From Phorcus lineatus (Eukaryota > Mollusca > Gastropoda > Trochida > Trochidae), in NCBI GenBank assembly GCA_921293015.1, contig OV121096.1:13643000-13706999 (forward strand): DNA of 64,000 nt, read 5' to 3'. Each line of letters opens with the position of its first letter. The first letter of the stretch is position 1. Shown piece by piece: positions 36,101-43,054 of this stretch. Position numbers and translations under genes: made by a program. The notes beneath the pieces were generated by a model, which saw only the letters and a program-made list of their open reading frames with translations, had not been told where the DNA came from and made no database searches.

Positions 36101-36998
36101 ACAAACAGATCCCTATTCAAGTCAGTTCAAAACATATCAAATCAAATTGATAAATAAACAAGATCAGATTGATAATGGTTTTGTTGAGTGTCAATATTGC
36201 CACTTTAAAATGAAGGAGATGCTTACTATTGATACAGAAGTTTTAATGGTGGCAATCTTCCCCAAGAAGTAGTTTGTTATGATAGATCAACTTTTTTCCA
36301 GAAATAAATCTTATAGCTAAAACTACCATCAAACTTTTACTCAGTAAACAAGCCTTAGACAAACATAAAATCTTGAATATGAAATAGACTGACAATTTTT
36401 TATAGTCAAATCATCCTAAAAAATGTTGAGAAATAGCAAGTCTGAAAGTGATTCAACAAAAAGTAGAGGACGATAGTGAAATTTTTTTACCACAGGTCAC
36501 CTGGAGTCTTTCAGTATGACAGACGCAGACTGGCCTCAGTTTATGAGAGTGAACCCCCTCCTGAACTGGGGGTACCGGGATGTGTGGACCTTCCTCCGAT
36601 CTCTGTCCCTCCCCTACTGCAGCCTCTATGATCGGGGGTGAGCACGTTAACACTTGTTACTCAGCAGCTCCAGTGTTCTGCTGCCATATTGAACTTAGGC
36701 ATAGCACCCACAACTTTGAATTTGTACATTCAGTATTTTAATCCCTCAAAATGGACAATAAACATCAGCAGAAGATATTTATCTCCTTGTCAAAACAATC
36801 TCATAATTAAATGCTTTGGGTGTGCCCATAGACAGACTATGTAACAGCATGTTTTTTCGTAGGTACACATCGCTGGGCAGTATGAACAACACCCACCCAA
36901 ACCCTACGCTGCAGTACATAGATGAGAAGGGCGTGGTCTACTACAAACCTGCCTACCAGCTGGATGAGCACGACAAGGAGCGTGACGGGCGCAACTAA
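72..36998 (+). CDS. FLAD1: FAD synthase (FLAD1), C-terminal ten exons, 5' end outside window
   Basis: Makes FAD from FMN and ATP (FMN adenylyltransferase), the last step of flavin cofactor synthesis. Exons, all GT-AG with agreeing phases: 72-184, 5070-5210, 10865-11016, 12565-12653, 24707-24851, 33439-33519, 35295-35393, 35999-36120, 36496-36637, 36863-36998. Spliced, they give about 405 residues and a TAA stop. The first five exons match the C-terminal half of the molybdopterin-binding-like domain (MoCF/CinA-like; [23 protein letters not shown]). The last five form the PAPS-reductase-like catalytic domain: GFNGGKDC nucleotide loop, [24 protein letters not shown] and DRGYTSLGS. This two-domain order is that of animal FLAD1. 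Introns range from 225 bases to 12 kb and are full of repeats. Upstream exons are not in the window. Assignment is from remembered human FLAD1 residues and is firm. Confidence 0.95.
451..852. repeat. minisatellite, left block of the 51-54-base array
   Basis: About seven to eight units of roughly 51 bases around TTTTAACCTTATCAGATGGTA, shifting to the 54-base form at about 783. It is the same array as 3420-4606, separated from it by an inserted transposon. Open translation on the minus strand comes from the repeat and is not a gene. Confidence 0.9.
857..3419 (-). mobile_element. THAP-bearing TTAA-targeting DNA transposon (Kolobok-like)
   Basis: 2563 bases placed exactly inside one minisatellite unit and bounded by TTAA on both sides (853-856 and 3420-3423), restoring the unit AGACTTTAACCTTATC. 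Its ends form an imperfect 13-base inverted repeat (11 of 13). A 22-base pair with one mismatch also lies inverted at 1039-1060 and 3196-3217. A minus-strand THAP domain is encoded near the right end. TTAA targets plus a THAP domain point to the Kolobok superfamily; piggyBac also uses TTAA but lacks THAP. I saw no catalytic core, so it is probably non-autonomous. Confidence 0.7.
2870..3117 (-). pseudogene. THAP zinc-finger domain, frameshifted
   Basis: Read from complement 3117: [20 protein letters not shown], then HRF, followed after a one-base shift by [33 protein letters not shown]. This is the C2CH THAP pattern (C-x4-C, W, C-x2-H-F) with DNA-binding role in transposases and in host THAP proteins. 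The single shift near 3045-3052 interrupts the frame, so it looks decayed. It belongs to the surrounding TTAA-bounded element. Confidence 0.75.
3420..4606. repeat. 54-base minisatellite, about 22 units
   Basis: Units of 54 bases (TTTAACCTTATCAGATGGTA ... CATAGAGTGCTAGAATGCTC) run with few changes. Units alternate in pairs (CTTATGATAG with CTCATGATAG; ATCAGATGGTATG with ATGAGATGGTAGG) from about 4090, so the recent expansion step was 108 bases. The 18-codon period leaves a minus-strand frame open for 289 codons ([18 protein letters not shown] repeated); this is a property of the period, inside a FLAD1 intron. Confidence 0.95.
5070..5210 (+). CDS. FLAD1: FLAD1 exon b (MoCF-like domain)
   Basis: Acceptor CACCTACAG, donor GGG|GTCAGT, 47 whole codons. 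Contains [20 protein letters not shown], the best-conserved strand of this domain in FLAD1 (human [20 protein letters not shown]). It is markedly richer in G+C than the introns on either side. Confidence 0.95.
6105..7123 (+). mobile_element. interspersed repeat family B, copy 1
   Basis: About 1 kb that matches 16541-17405 in reverse complement over its whole length, with blocks such as GTGGTGGATC, CACTTTGATTxGACTGTGAC and the end TAACxCATAATT-TTTAAAGAGG. One boundary is sharp: TTACACCGCCTCTTTAAGC at 7105-7123. No coding capacity was recognised. Probably a non-autonomous DNA element; class unknown. Confidence 0.65.
7598..9975 (+). mobile_element. interspersed repeat family A, long copy with internal tandem units
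   Basis: Starts with two subunits of TGTGGCTGAATTTTCCAGC (7610, 7663), continues through a segment shared with 25358-26110, and holds an internal run (8280-9460) of degenerate 170-240-base units built on TGCAAATTATATxxGAATTG and CTTTATCACGATATAAAAA. Ends near CATCTTAAGGGTTAA. The tandem core of variable copy number recalls pearl/HINE-type Helitron derivatives of molluscs; that is a guess from structure only. ORFs inside it are not conserved between copies. Confidence 0.6.
10031..10320 (+). mobile_element. tRNA-derived SINE with ATC/ATT tail
   Basis: Opens with a tRNA-like A-box region, TAGTTCAATTGGTAGAGC, and a decayed B-box near 10075. A body follows (GGGAGATGATACTTCCTTGC, AGGATAGAACATCGC, GCATTGTGGCGGCAGG), then a simple ATC/ATT tail at 10240-10320. 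The body is shared with the SINE at 11085, which shows a family. RNA polymerase III transcription is inferred from the tRNA-like head. Confidence 0.8.
10865..11016 (+). CDS. FLAD1: FLAD1 exon c (MoCF-like domain)
   Basis: Acceptor TTACACAG, donor CAG|GTAATT, 50 codons plus two bases. Reads [11 protein letters not shown] at its start and VVLGSYPET near its end, matching human GLFQNPAVQF and LGLGSYPD. A minus-strand SINE begins only about 70 bases after the donor. Confidence 0.95.
11085..11281 (-). mobile_element. tRNA-derived SINE, same family
   Basis: In reverse complement: TATGTAGCTCTAATGGTAGA (A-box), GAGGCCAGGATTTTATTCCC (B-box region), then GATGTTGCTTCCTTGCTTGG and AAGGATGGAACAATGCTGG. 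Matches the 10031 SINE along the body. It sits just downstream of the donor of FLAD1 exon c. Confidence 0.75.
12565..12653 (+). CDS. FLAD1: FLAD1 exon d (end of MoCF-like core)
   Basis: Acceptor GCCTGTTTCAG, donor CCACAAG|GTATAT. Encodes [20 protein letters not shown] and ends SLPQ, matching human YYQVKLTLDSEEEG...ARLPQG. Its last 25 or so bases and donor are the apparent founder of a 37-base tandem array that follows in the intron. Confidence 0.95.
12629..12953 (+). repeat. 37-base tandem array derived from the FLAD1 exon d donor junction
   Basis: About eight degenerate units of 31-44 bases. The first is the end of exon d itself (TTCCTGAAAGATTCACTCCC then ACAAG|GTATATATT). Later ones read TTCCTAAAATGGTCTCTTTC, CGAACAATCTCCCTCCCACA|GGGTATGTACATT, ATCCAAAATGGTCTCTCTCC and so on. 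Three units keep a donor-like AAG/CAGG/ATG|GTAT at 12766, 12803 and 12906. The Harbinger-like element follows it at once. Confidence 0.7.
12961..14596. mobile_element. Harbinger-like non-autonomous DNA transposon
   Basis: Inverted ends of about 44 bases: GGGACCGGTCATTTATTACA followed by a G-run, GGTGGGCCGGGGG, mirrored at the right end with one gap. Flanked by TAA at 12958-12960 and 14597-14599. A GGG start plus a TAA/TTA three-base target fits PIF/Harbinger. Subterminal TTTTTTTCATGACCCTCCCC repeats occur on both arms. The AT-rich interior has no credible ORF. Confidence 0.7.
16043..16178. repeat. perfect 68-base tandem duplication
   Basis: Two identical 68-base copies, 16043-16110 and 16111-16178, beginning ATATTTAAGTTACAGGAAAT. 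Absence of any difference implies a recent event (or an assembly artefact). No gene is affected. Confidence 0.95.
16541..17405 (-). mobile_element. interspersed repeat family B, copy 2 (inverted)
   Basis: Reverse-complement partner of 6105-7123, beginning GATTTAAAGAGGAAGGATAA and fading after GACAGGATGT near 17400. Divergence between the copies is substantial, with many small gaps, so both are old. Both lie in introns of FLAD1 about 10 kb apart. Confidence 0.65.
19743..19841. repeat. 99-base hairpin (inverted repeat, MITE-like)
   Basis: Arms of 28 bases, TGCATGAATTAGAACACCTA GGCATGTG and its near reverse complement (24 of 28 paired), with a 43-base loop. In single strands it would fold into a stable stem. 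No TSD was identified. Confidence 0.7.
20140..20212 (+). other. tRNA-like sequence (decayed tRNA or SINE head)
   Basis: GTTTCGTTTGTCTAGTGGTT resembles a tRNA A-box region (compare tRNA-Val) and ACGGGTTCAATACCCGGT a T-arm with intact B-box; the end is GCGAC. The anticodon arm is not well formed and the acceptor stem does not pair cleanly, so a functional tRNA is unlikely. Confidence 0.4.
21290..22460. repeat. 29-base minisatellite, about 40 units
   Basis: Unit TCTTCCTTGTATGTGAAGGG TCAATGTTA. The left part to about 21800 is degenerate (TGGCTTCCCTGTATCTGGAG type) and the right part nearly uniform, so expansion moved rightwards. Because 29 is not a multiple of three, an open frame here passes through all three phases of the unit; it is not a gene. 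Confidence 0.95.
23085..24055. mobile_element. possible hAT-like remnant (GGATACCCG ends)
   Basis: Left side has CTCGGATACCCGGGACGGGT and ACCCGTGTACCCATAAC. Right side has GACGGGTATCCGGGTCTTGT and ends CATCCCAGCCCTA. Inverted GGATACCCG motifs and a TAGGGCTGGGA end are typical of some hAT families. I could not define target duplications; borders are rough. Confidence 0.35.
24282..24716 (+). repeat. 38-base tandem array containing the FLAD1 exon e acceptor
   Basis: Twelve acceptor copies GTTGCAG|ACAGTATAGTGAT at exact 38-base spacing; the AG ends at 24288, 24326 and so on to 24706. The last is the true splice acceptor and exon start of FLAD1 exon e. Unit bases otherwise read CTGTTTGTGTGATGTTGT. 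The first and second halves share variants (CGAGTG, TTTTCGTG) in the same order, implying block duplication. Confidence 0.95.
24707..24851 (+). CDS. FLAD1: FLAD1 exon e (linker to FAD synthase domain)
   Basis: Acceptor GTGTTGCAG, donor ACAC|GTAAGA, phase 1 in and phase 2 out. Reads [20 protein letters not shown] and later [13 protein letters not shown], matching human AVEQASEAVYKL...ALQTIETSLAQY. The acceptor and the first exon bases are repeated 11 times directly upstream at 38-base spacing. Confidence 0.93.
25358..26222 (+). mobile_element. interspersed repeat family A, short copy, interrupted by the long-TIR element
   Basis: Same orientation as 7598-9975. It matches from GTAAACTTGATTTTAATTCG through ATTGAAATCTGCCAAAGGGT to CATGTACCCTCATTGTTTAG, but lacks the internal tandem units (the junction is at about 25715). 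Its tail, CTTAAGGGTT, is found after the 6.36-kb insertion at about 32600-32612, so the long-TIR element landed inside this copy. Confidence 0.65.
26292..26300 (+). promoter_or_regulatory. TATA box in left terminal repeat, pointing inward
   Basis: TATATAAAA lies 69 bases from the element end, with the mirrored box at 32505-32513 in the right repeat. Each end may therefore fire transcription into the element. A short upstream frame starts at ATG 26330 ([11 protein letters not shown]). Confidence 0.45.
26969..27099 (+). CDS. candidate first coding exon inside the long-TIR element
   Basis: ATG opens 43 codons (start [20 protein letters not shown]; later [19 protein letters not shown]) closed by a strong donor CATCAG|GTAAGC. 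Composition looks coding and differs from the AT-rich surroundings. Possible partners are a 65-base exon at 28435-28499 (acceptor TCTCTTTGCAG, donor TTTCAG|GTAAGC) and a last exon from 29203 (acceptor ATTTTTCAG) with AATAAA at 29332-29337. In the frame of this exon, the next exon meets a stop after 18 codons. No family was recognised. Confidence 0.35.
28435..28499 (+). other. candidate 65-base internal exon in the long-TIR element
   Basis: A pyrimidine-rich acceptor (TTCTCTCTTTGCAG) and a consensus donor (CAG|GTAAGC) frame 65 bases with higher G+C than the surroundings. Two of its three frames are open, so reading frame is undecided. The signals are seen; splicing is inferred. Confidence 0.35.
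29203..29350 (+). other. candidate terminal exon in the long-TIR element
   Basis: Acceptor TTATATTTTTCAG at 29190-29202 and polyadenylation signal AATAAA at 29332-29337 delimit about 150 bases. One frame stays open from 29203 to 29418, beyond the signal. It has no recognised similarity. Confidence 0.3.
29420..32038. other. interior of the long-TIR element, nothing recognised
   Basis: About 2.6 kb of AT-rich sequence without credible ORFs, tandem repeats or splice-bounded exons on either strand. Confidence 0.6.
32668..33340. repeat. 52-base minisatellite, about 13 units
   Basis: Unit TGTAACAGTCTCTGCCGCTG TCATATGTTAGCCTACTGTC ACTGCTACTTTC. Two main variants (TGCCGCTGTC and TGTTGCTGTA) interleave. 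It ends about 100 bases before the acceptor of FLAD1 exon f, whose upstream AGTCTTTGTTGTGCTG resembles the unit. Confidence 0.93.
33439..33519 (+). CDS. FLAD1: FLAD1 exon f (nucleotide-binding loop)
   Basis: Acceptor TGCTGCAG, donor AAA|GTATGT. Encodes [20 protein letters not shown]; the GFNGGKDC loop is the PP-loop-like phosphate-binding motif at the start of the PAPS-reductase-type FAD synthase domain. A 52-base minisatellite ends about 100 bases before the acceptor. Confidence 0.97.
34797..34891. repeat. 19-base short tandem repeat, five units
   Basis: Units of GACTTATATAGAGGATGTA with minor changes (TTTAGA, ATAAAG). In the intron between FLAD1 exons f and g. Confidence 0.9.
35295..35393 (+). 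CDS. FLAD1: FLAD1 exon g (FAD synthase domain)
   Basis: Acceptor TTGAACAG, donor ATAG|GTATGT, 33 codons including split ends. Reads [20 protein letters not shown], matching human LQILYIRSISPFPELEQFL. Confidence 0.96.
35999..36120 (+). CDS. FLAD1: FLAD1 exon h (FAD synthase domain, TR-TDPYS motif)
   Basis: Acceptor TTATTTCAG, donor TCAA|GTCAGT. Encodes [10 protein letters not shown] and then [14 protein letters not shown], the family motif for substrate binding (human AVLMGTRRTDPYS). Translation running on past 36120 is intron. Confidence 0.97.
36496..36637 (+). CDS. FLAD1: FLAD1 exon i (FAD synthase domain)
   Basis: Acceptor TTTACCACAG, donor CGGGG|GTGAGC. Encodes [20 protein letters not shown] and [11 protein letters not shown], matching human [21 protein letters not shown] and VPYCILYDRG. 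Confidence 0.97.
36863..36998 (+). CDS. FLAD1: FLAD1 last exon j with stop codon
   Basis: Acceptor TTTTTTCGTAG, then [20 protein letters not shown] and a C-terminus [18 protein letters not shown] followed by TAA. Human FLAD1 ends PAYLLENEEEERNSRT, so length and end agree. Confidence 0.97.
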
Positions 36999-37069
36999 TA
37001 CAGAATGCTTCTATGTATTTCTAACACACACATCATAACTGTTATTTCTGACATGTATAAAACCTTGTC

Positions 37070-37306
37070 ATTAAATCAAATCTTCAAGCATTTAGATATA
37101 TGTCAGATAGAGGGCAGGAACTAACTTCCGAGGGAGTTTGACCATTTGTTCCTGCGTTTTTACTTGTGATATTTTCTAATCATACAACCATTACCAAGAG
37201 ATACATATTGCCAATAATCTCCTATGATTTTTGTCGACTATTGCCCAAATTTCATATTTGATAAAAGACTATCATGTATTATAAGAGGTTATCATTTAAC
37301 AATAAA
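37070..37306 (+). promoter_or_regulatory. candidate polyadenylation signals of FLAD1
   Basis: ATTAAA at 37070-37075 is 72 bases after the stop, and canonical AATAAA lies at 37301-37306. Either would give a short 3' UTR. Position and motif are seen; use is inferred. Confidence 0.4.
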
Positions 37307-37706
37307 TATCTATTTATTCAGATGTTGTGTTGTGATCTTTGTATGGTACATGCTTCTTTTCTCCTTCTGGTCAAAATGACTTTTGTTATATGTTTACTGA
37401 TTTTGGCGAGAATGTTATCTTGAAGGGCTCATAAGTGACATGAATACTTTGGCTGATTGAGAGTCCTGGTACCCACCTGTTCAGCATTACCAACAAACCA
37501 CCTAACCTACAGCTAGCTGGAATGTTTTCAGATCTTTTTAAGCCAGGCGTAGGCCAAACTCATTCCATTGAAATGATCAGCGAAGACAGCAGATATATTG
37601 CAGACAAATCTTATCCTTTGCCATTTAAGACTTTTCTGTGGGATTCTCATAAAACATAAGTATAGCAGTGATGTTAAATGAAGTTTTAAATAGGACATGA
37701 ATAAAC

Positions 37707-39085
37707 ATGGAAGACAAAGTCAATTATCTTGAAAATCAGAGCCAGCGTGCAAATGTGATTTTTCCTGGTGTTCAGAAAGCTCAATCTAACGAGTCATGGG
37801 ATGATTGTGAAGTTATTGTGAAAGACATACTGAAAAACAAGCTGAAACTCAATCATTCATATATCACTTTAAATCGTGCTCACAGATTGCCATGGTGGCT
37901 CGAAACCCGATGACCATGATTGGCAAAATATTTTCACATCAGCAAAGAAGCTAAAGAATTGACTTGCTCCGTCAAGATGAGATAGACAACATCAACCAGT
38001 TTGGCAATACTTTAAGTCAATATCAACAATAGAGTATTTTAGCAAAAAGTTAAGCTGCTGTCAAGCAACAGGAAAGTTACAGCAGACAGAATGCTTTAAG
38101 ACATTTTGAACATAACAAGCAACTCATTTGATCAAATGCATCTCGGCAAAGCAGAAGAAACTGTATATAATCACTGCAATCTGTCATGTGAGGTGTGTCA
38201 AGATGACTATATTATGTACCTGCTCAATCGGGTTATATATGTACAGGAGGTTCAAACAACTATAGACCCGGACGGCATTAAAACAGAAATGGTTAAGTGT
38301 TGTGCTGGTTTACTTGCACCATATTTAACCAACATTTCAAAGAGATTTTAGTCACAAGAAATTATCCAAAATGAATGGGCAAAGGGTATAATTGTACCTC
38401 TTCACAAGAAAGGTGACGTCAAAAAGGTGAATAATTATAGAGGAATTTCACTCATGGATGTATTTGGAAGAACCATCTGCTCGGTTCTAAATGAACGTTT
38501 ACAATGTTTTTCAGATTTATGATAAAATCCCCGAAGTTCAAGCGGGATTCAGGAAAAATTATAGTACAACCGACAATAGTTTTACACTTCAATGTCTAGA
38601 ACAGAAATATCTCAAAGTGAGGAGGTTGCTTTTACTGCTAATTTTGGACTTTAGAAAGGACATGGATTCAGTTATTAGACAGCTATTTGATACACATCCA
38701 TAAGAAAGTATGTACATGGCAAAATACTTGATTTGTTAAAGACTAAAGAATATGTTTTCCAAAATTCAGTCAACTGTGAGAACAGGTACCAACTGGATCT
38801 CCGACTACTTTCAATGTCTCAGTGGTGTATGACAAGGATGCGTATTAAGCCCTTTCCTATGGTGAAAATGGTAATTACAAGGATCGCAGATTCGACTAAA
38901 TGTACGAAAATATTAACTATGAAAGCTACCAAGGCCCTATTTGCTATCAAACAAATATCCAATATATTTGCAAGTATTCTCTTCACCTTTTGGATAAACT
39001 AATGCCAATTTTACTTTATGATGCAGAAGTTTCGGGATACCAAGATAGACAGGTAAATAAAAAATTTCACAGTACTAAGTAAGTT
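37707..39085 (+). mobile_element. LINE (non-LTR retrotransposon) fragment
   Basis: 37707-37900 encodes an ORF1p-like piece (NYLENQSQRANVIFPGVQ, ITLNRAHRL). 38106-38990 carries reverse-transcriptase blocks in several frames: DPDGIKTEMVKCCAGLLAPY, then WAKGIIVPLHKKGDVKKVNN with YRGISLMD, then EVQAGFRKNYSTTDN, DFRKDMDS, and a GV(stop)QGCVLSP block with its arginine codon lost. The endonuclease and the YADD active-site block are missing, and the thumb region ALFAIKQ / DKLMPILLYDAEV follows directly. It is a dead, internally deleted copy between FLAD1 and RNASEK. Confidence 0.85.
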
Positions 39086-40286
39086 TGTACTAGATGTAGG
39101 TGAACAAAGGGTTGGCGAAATGTGATAAACTTTGTATAAGCGTAGATAATTATCTTAGATGTATCAGGTATTGGTGTAAGCTTATATATATATGTCTACA
39201 GATAGGTACTCAAGCAATGACATATTCATATGATAAATATTGATGATAGTGGTATAATTACTTGGGCGTTTTATGTTAGAATATTGTTAAATATGGATGG
39301 ATTTGGTTTTGTTTGGTTAAGTCAAGAGATTGGTAACATTGATAGTTTTGTACATATTTTTAAACAAAGACTATAAGATATCTTAAAACAAAATCAATGA
39401 TTCAGTTTATTTATATCATTACAAATCACTAAAGTCACTAGTAGATGTTGATAACTATATATCAAAGGTACATGTAACGCAATATCGTAGACATTTATGC
39501 TTACTTTGTATCCATTAATTACCTCTTCGGTGTATGGTCAGATTTAAAGAAATAGCCATAATATGTCAAATGTTCAGGTGATAAGAAACTTGATAATGAT
39601 ATTTCAAGATCTTGCATCCAAAATGGAATGTTGTAAACTCTTGATCAATCTCATTAAAATAAAATCTAATAATGCTATGTTACGCAGATTATAGATCTCA
39701 CAAGGCTCTTCTACTCAAGCTGTCAGGTTAACCTTTGCCTCAATTTGAACTCTAAATCTCATTGGCTTTCCACAGATACGTACAAGCAATATCAATATGC
39801 GTCTCTTGACTGCCTTCTTAGAGATTGCATGTATCTTCGCTATTTCATTCGAAACATGAAACAAGTTGAATTAATTTGCTTATGTCCGTTAATTGAATAA
39901 CAACCTAACAGAATTAGTTATATTACCCATATGGGAAGACGGACACAGGGTAATATTTTTCCTTTAAGTCACACGGGAGTTACACATTTTCTTGGCATTT
40001 GATTGGTTGTTGTGAACCAATGAAAAAGAACGCAGTGCCGGGACTATTTCATTCATCTTTCAAACTTGTCCCGACTGGTAATTTGTTCACCCTTAGAATA
40101 TATTTTAACAATGTTTATTTATTCCATGTAGTTTCAAGTCGTCATTTCTCAGATGTGCCGCATCAAACAACGTAAAATAAACCTGCCCCATTGCACAAGA
40201 GCATAGAAATAAGCGATTATTGAATTAGTTCTTCAACACGTTAAGCTAAGAGTCGCGCAGAAGCGCCTGGTTCCGTTCTATCGTAA

Positions 40287-40318
40287 TGACGTCAAAGACA
40301 CGAGCGGCTTTGACGTCA
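40287..40318. promoter_or_regulatory. inverted pair of perfect CRE sites
   Basis: TGACGTCAAAG, a 10-base spacer, and CTTTGACGTCA: two palindromic cAMP-response-type octamers in mirror arrangement. May be part of a repeat rather than a working enhancer. Confidence 0.4.
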
Positions 40319-40641
40319 CAGTGTCATCAGTTACATCACAAGTTCAGCCGTCTTGTAGTATTACTAAAGGGTGTCGCTGACCTCTTAAAATTAAAAATTA
40401 ACTGTTATATGTAATTAGTTTGAATGACGGTTATGAAAACAGTATTAAACGTTCAACAACAACTACATTTAGCTTTTATTTTGATACTTTTTACACAAAT
40501 TACAATTTAGCCGTGCGTAGGTAAGTGTCAAACAAAACCACAGCACACGCGTATAAATTTGGAAATTTGCAACCCTAATCCTTTATAGAGGAACGATTAT
40601 TTCTATCATATTCGAGTTTTAATATTTAAAAAAACATATAG

Positions 40642-40796
40642 GTAATATAAACAATAACCAACTCATGACGGGAACGACAGATTATCTTTCCCTCGTTATA
40701 TTAATTGTGTAATTCTCTCGCCAAAGCTCGAGAATTCGAAATTAATATAACTCGGGAAAGATAAACCCGTCACTCGTAAGTTATTGTCTATATAAC
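40642..40796. repeat. 155-base near-palindrome
   Basis: Arms pair along their whole length: ACAATAAC with GTTATTGT, GACGGG with CCCGTC, TTATCTTTCCC with GGGAAAGATAA, GTTATATTAATT with AATTAATATAAC, around a small centre CGCCAAAGCTCG. Probably a foldback MITE. Confidence 0.8.
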
Positions 40797-40839
40797 ATCT
40801 CAGTCTTTGACAAAACAAGTGTCATTCTCATTAGCAGAA

Positions 40840-41098
40840 TTCTGCCAGGGGCTCGGCAACTTTGTCTGCAGTAGAGAACTGTTCTACACGCAGTCAGGTT
40901 TGGGTGCAATGCTACACTGAAATTCAGCGCAGTACCACCCATGGTTCGCTAGTTCCAGCCGATGCTCGCAGGTTTCACCGCAATGCATAGCCACAATGGT
41001 GTTGCGGGCTTTCTCCCTGCAATAATACTAGCAGCCACGATATAAGTGAAATAATCTTGAAAGCGGCGTTAAACACCAACTCAACTCAACTCAACTCA
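40840..41098 (+). mobile_element. SINE-like repeat with AACTC tail
   Basis: Ends CTTGAAAGCGGCGTTAAACA followed by CCAACTC and AACTC repeats, a 3' end I recall as very common in mollusc genomes. The body includes GCAGAATTCTGCCAGGGG and a G+C-rich central part. The head is not clearly tRNA-like. Confidence 0.55.
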
Positions 41099-42832
41099 TT
41101 AGCATATGTACATCACATATGACTGATATATAATTATCAAGAAACCTTGTATTGGTATTTGTAAATGATTTGGTGGTTTTCGTTTTTTAACATGTTTATG
41201 GTTAATTCTTTTCACGAAATTAAAAATCATTTAACAATTACTACAAACTAAAAGACGAAACGTTTCCTCAACATATCTATTTCCAGAAAAAGCGTTTTGG
41301 ATTGGTCCCGTCCATTAAAGCATTACGTTGGGGTATGCAGAGTTTGCTTTGCGAAAGATAACTTCATAGCTTCCGATTAGACTCTTTTGTCCAACAAACC
41401 GAGCTAGGTTAAATAGAAAATACTAGACATTTAGACAGTTCAAGATTTGGAAAAGTAAAAAAAAAATGTTTTTGGGGCTGATTTGAACTATGTCAGAGGC
41501 AAACCTAACAGCTCAAAACCTGAAATCCACAGGTGTAATGTAGTGCAGCATCTTAGATTTCATTTTAATGAGATTGACTCTTGATATTTGAAATATGACA
41601 AATAGTAAATTGGCGAACAATGCAAAGTGAGAAAAATAACAATAACATGCAACCCATTTAAATTCGTTTTAATATACCTTTCAATGTTTTGACAATTCTT
41701 GTGTACATCTTTTGTTATCTACAGTCTACAAATTCCAGTATTGTCATATGCAACACTTTTCACAGACTTTATATATATAACAAAACTTAAAATTTTGAGT
41801 GACATTTTTCATTCAGTGTTTTCATCTCTCAGGCAGTATCAGAATGACAACTTTTGCTTGAGTTGTTTCTCTGTTTGAAATAACAAAAGAAAACCAAAAT
41901 GAAAAATATCACTCAATCACAGCCATAATTTAAGACATGTGCTATCTCCAACCCAATGAAGCAATGAACCATTGAACATTTACACTACAATCAAAATGGA
42001 ATTCTTCTCTAGATGATGAGCTCATACACTTATAACAGTATTGAACATAGAAACATCACTACACAATATATTGACAATTCCGTAACATAAAACAGATACA
42101 TTTCAATAATGGAATTAACAGAGATGATTAAGAAGACATTGCTAAATGTGTCTTTTTAATTCAGGATTATGACAAATTAAAGACCAATAAAGATTTGGAT
42201 AATCACACAGGTGAACGTAAGCTTGAATGAAACCAGAATAAGAATAGACAACGATGCACTCTTATCAAGATTTCCTTAAAGATCATACTAAAAAAGAGGT
42301 AAAGAAATTTGTTCCACAGACAAAAACAGCTTGTTCTAATTATGATGTTTTACATTACCTGGAAACCAGGATCAAACCAGTCATTAATAACCATTTCTTA
42401 GTTAATAAGTTTTGTTTTCGATAAATGGAATATAACTAGTGACTAGATGGCACAGTTAAAAACATATACCTTCACACTGTTAATGTTACATGCAAGAAAC
42501 ATATGTCATTCATTTGATAAGATTATCTATAAATTTTTTCATCAAATGACCAAGGGGAAGTTATACTGCTAGCTTTTCTAATTATCATATCTTCGAGCTG
42601 ACGATAGTATATGTAAGCAAGTTTCTTATTGACAAAGGACCTTATACATTGGTTATCAGTAAAGTTTCACATTGAAATAACATCGAGGATATAACAGATA
42701 GAATGCAGTAAACATAATTTTTATGCATGATCTCTCTCTCGTCTGAGCAAACATCATTTACAAATCTTGACGCATCTTGGACACCATCACTGTTATAGTC
42801 TATGAATTCATAGATGATAGAATGTAAAAAGA

Positions 42833-43054
42833 TTAAGACATCTCATAGTTAGCACGGGAGTTCATGCGCTGCTGCGTGAAGGAGAAGATGAAGAGGAGGA
42901 AGTAGAGTCCGGCAGCAATCCAGCAGTTCATGGCGTTTTGCTCGTACTTCTCTTGCACATGCTTATATGTGTGGTTGTGCTCTGCCCAGTCACCAAGTGG
43001 GATGTCTTCAAACAGCGCAGGACTGCGGATGTAGAAAAACACTCCCAATAGACC
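42833..43054 (-). CDS. RNASEK: RNASEK exon 2
   Basis: Begins GLLGVFFYIRSPALFEDIPL after the minus-strand acceptor TGTTGCAG and ends NYEMS then TAA. In-frame translation seven codons further upstream crosses the acceptor and is intron. Confidence 0.94.
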   Translation of the reverse strand, partial: GLLGVFFYIRSPALFEDIPLGDWAEHNHTYKHVQEKYEQNAMNCWIAAGLYFLLFIFSFTQQRMNSRANYEMS

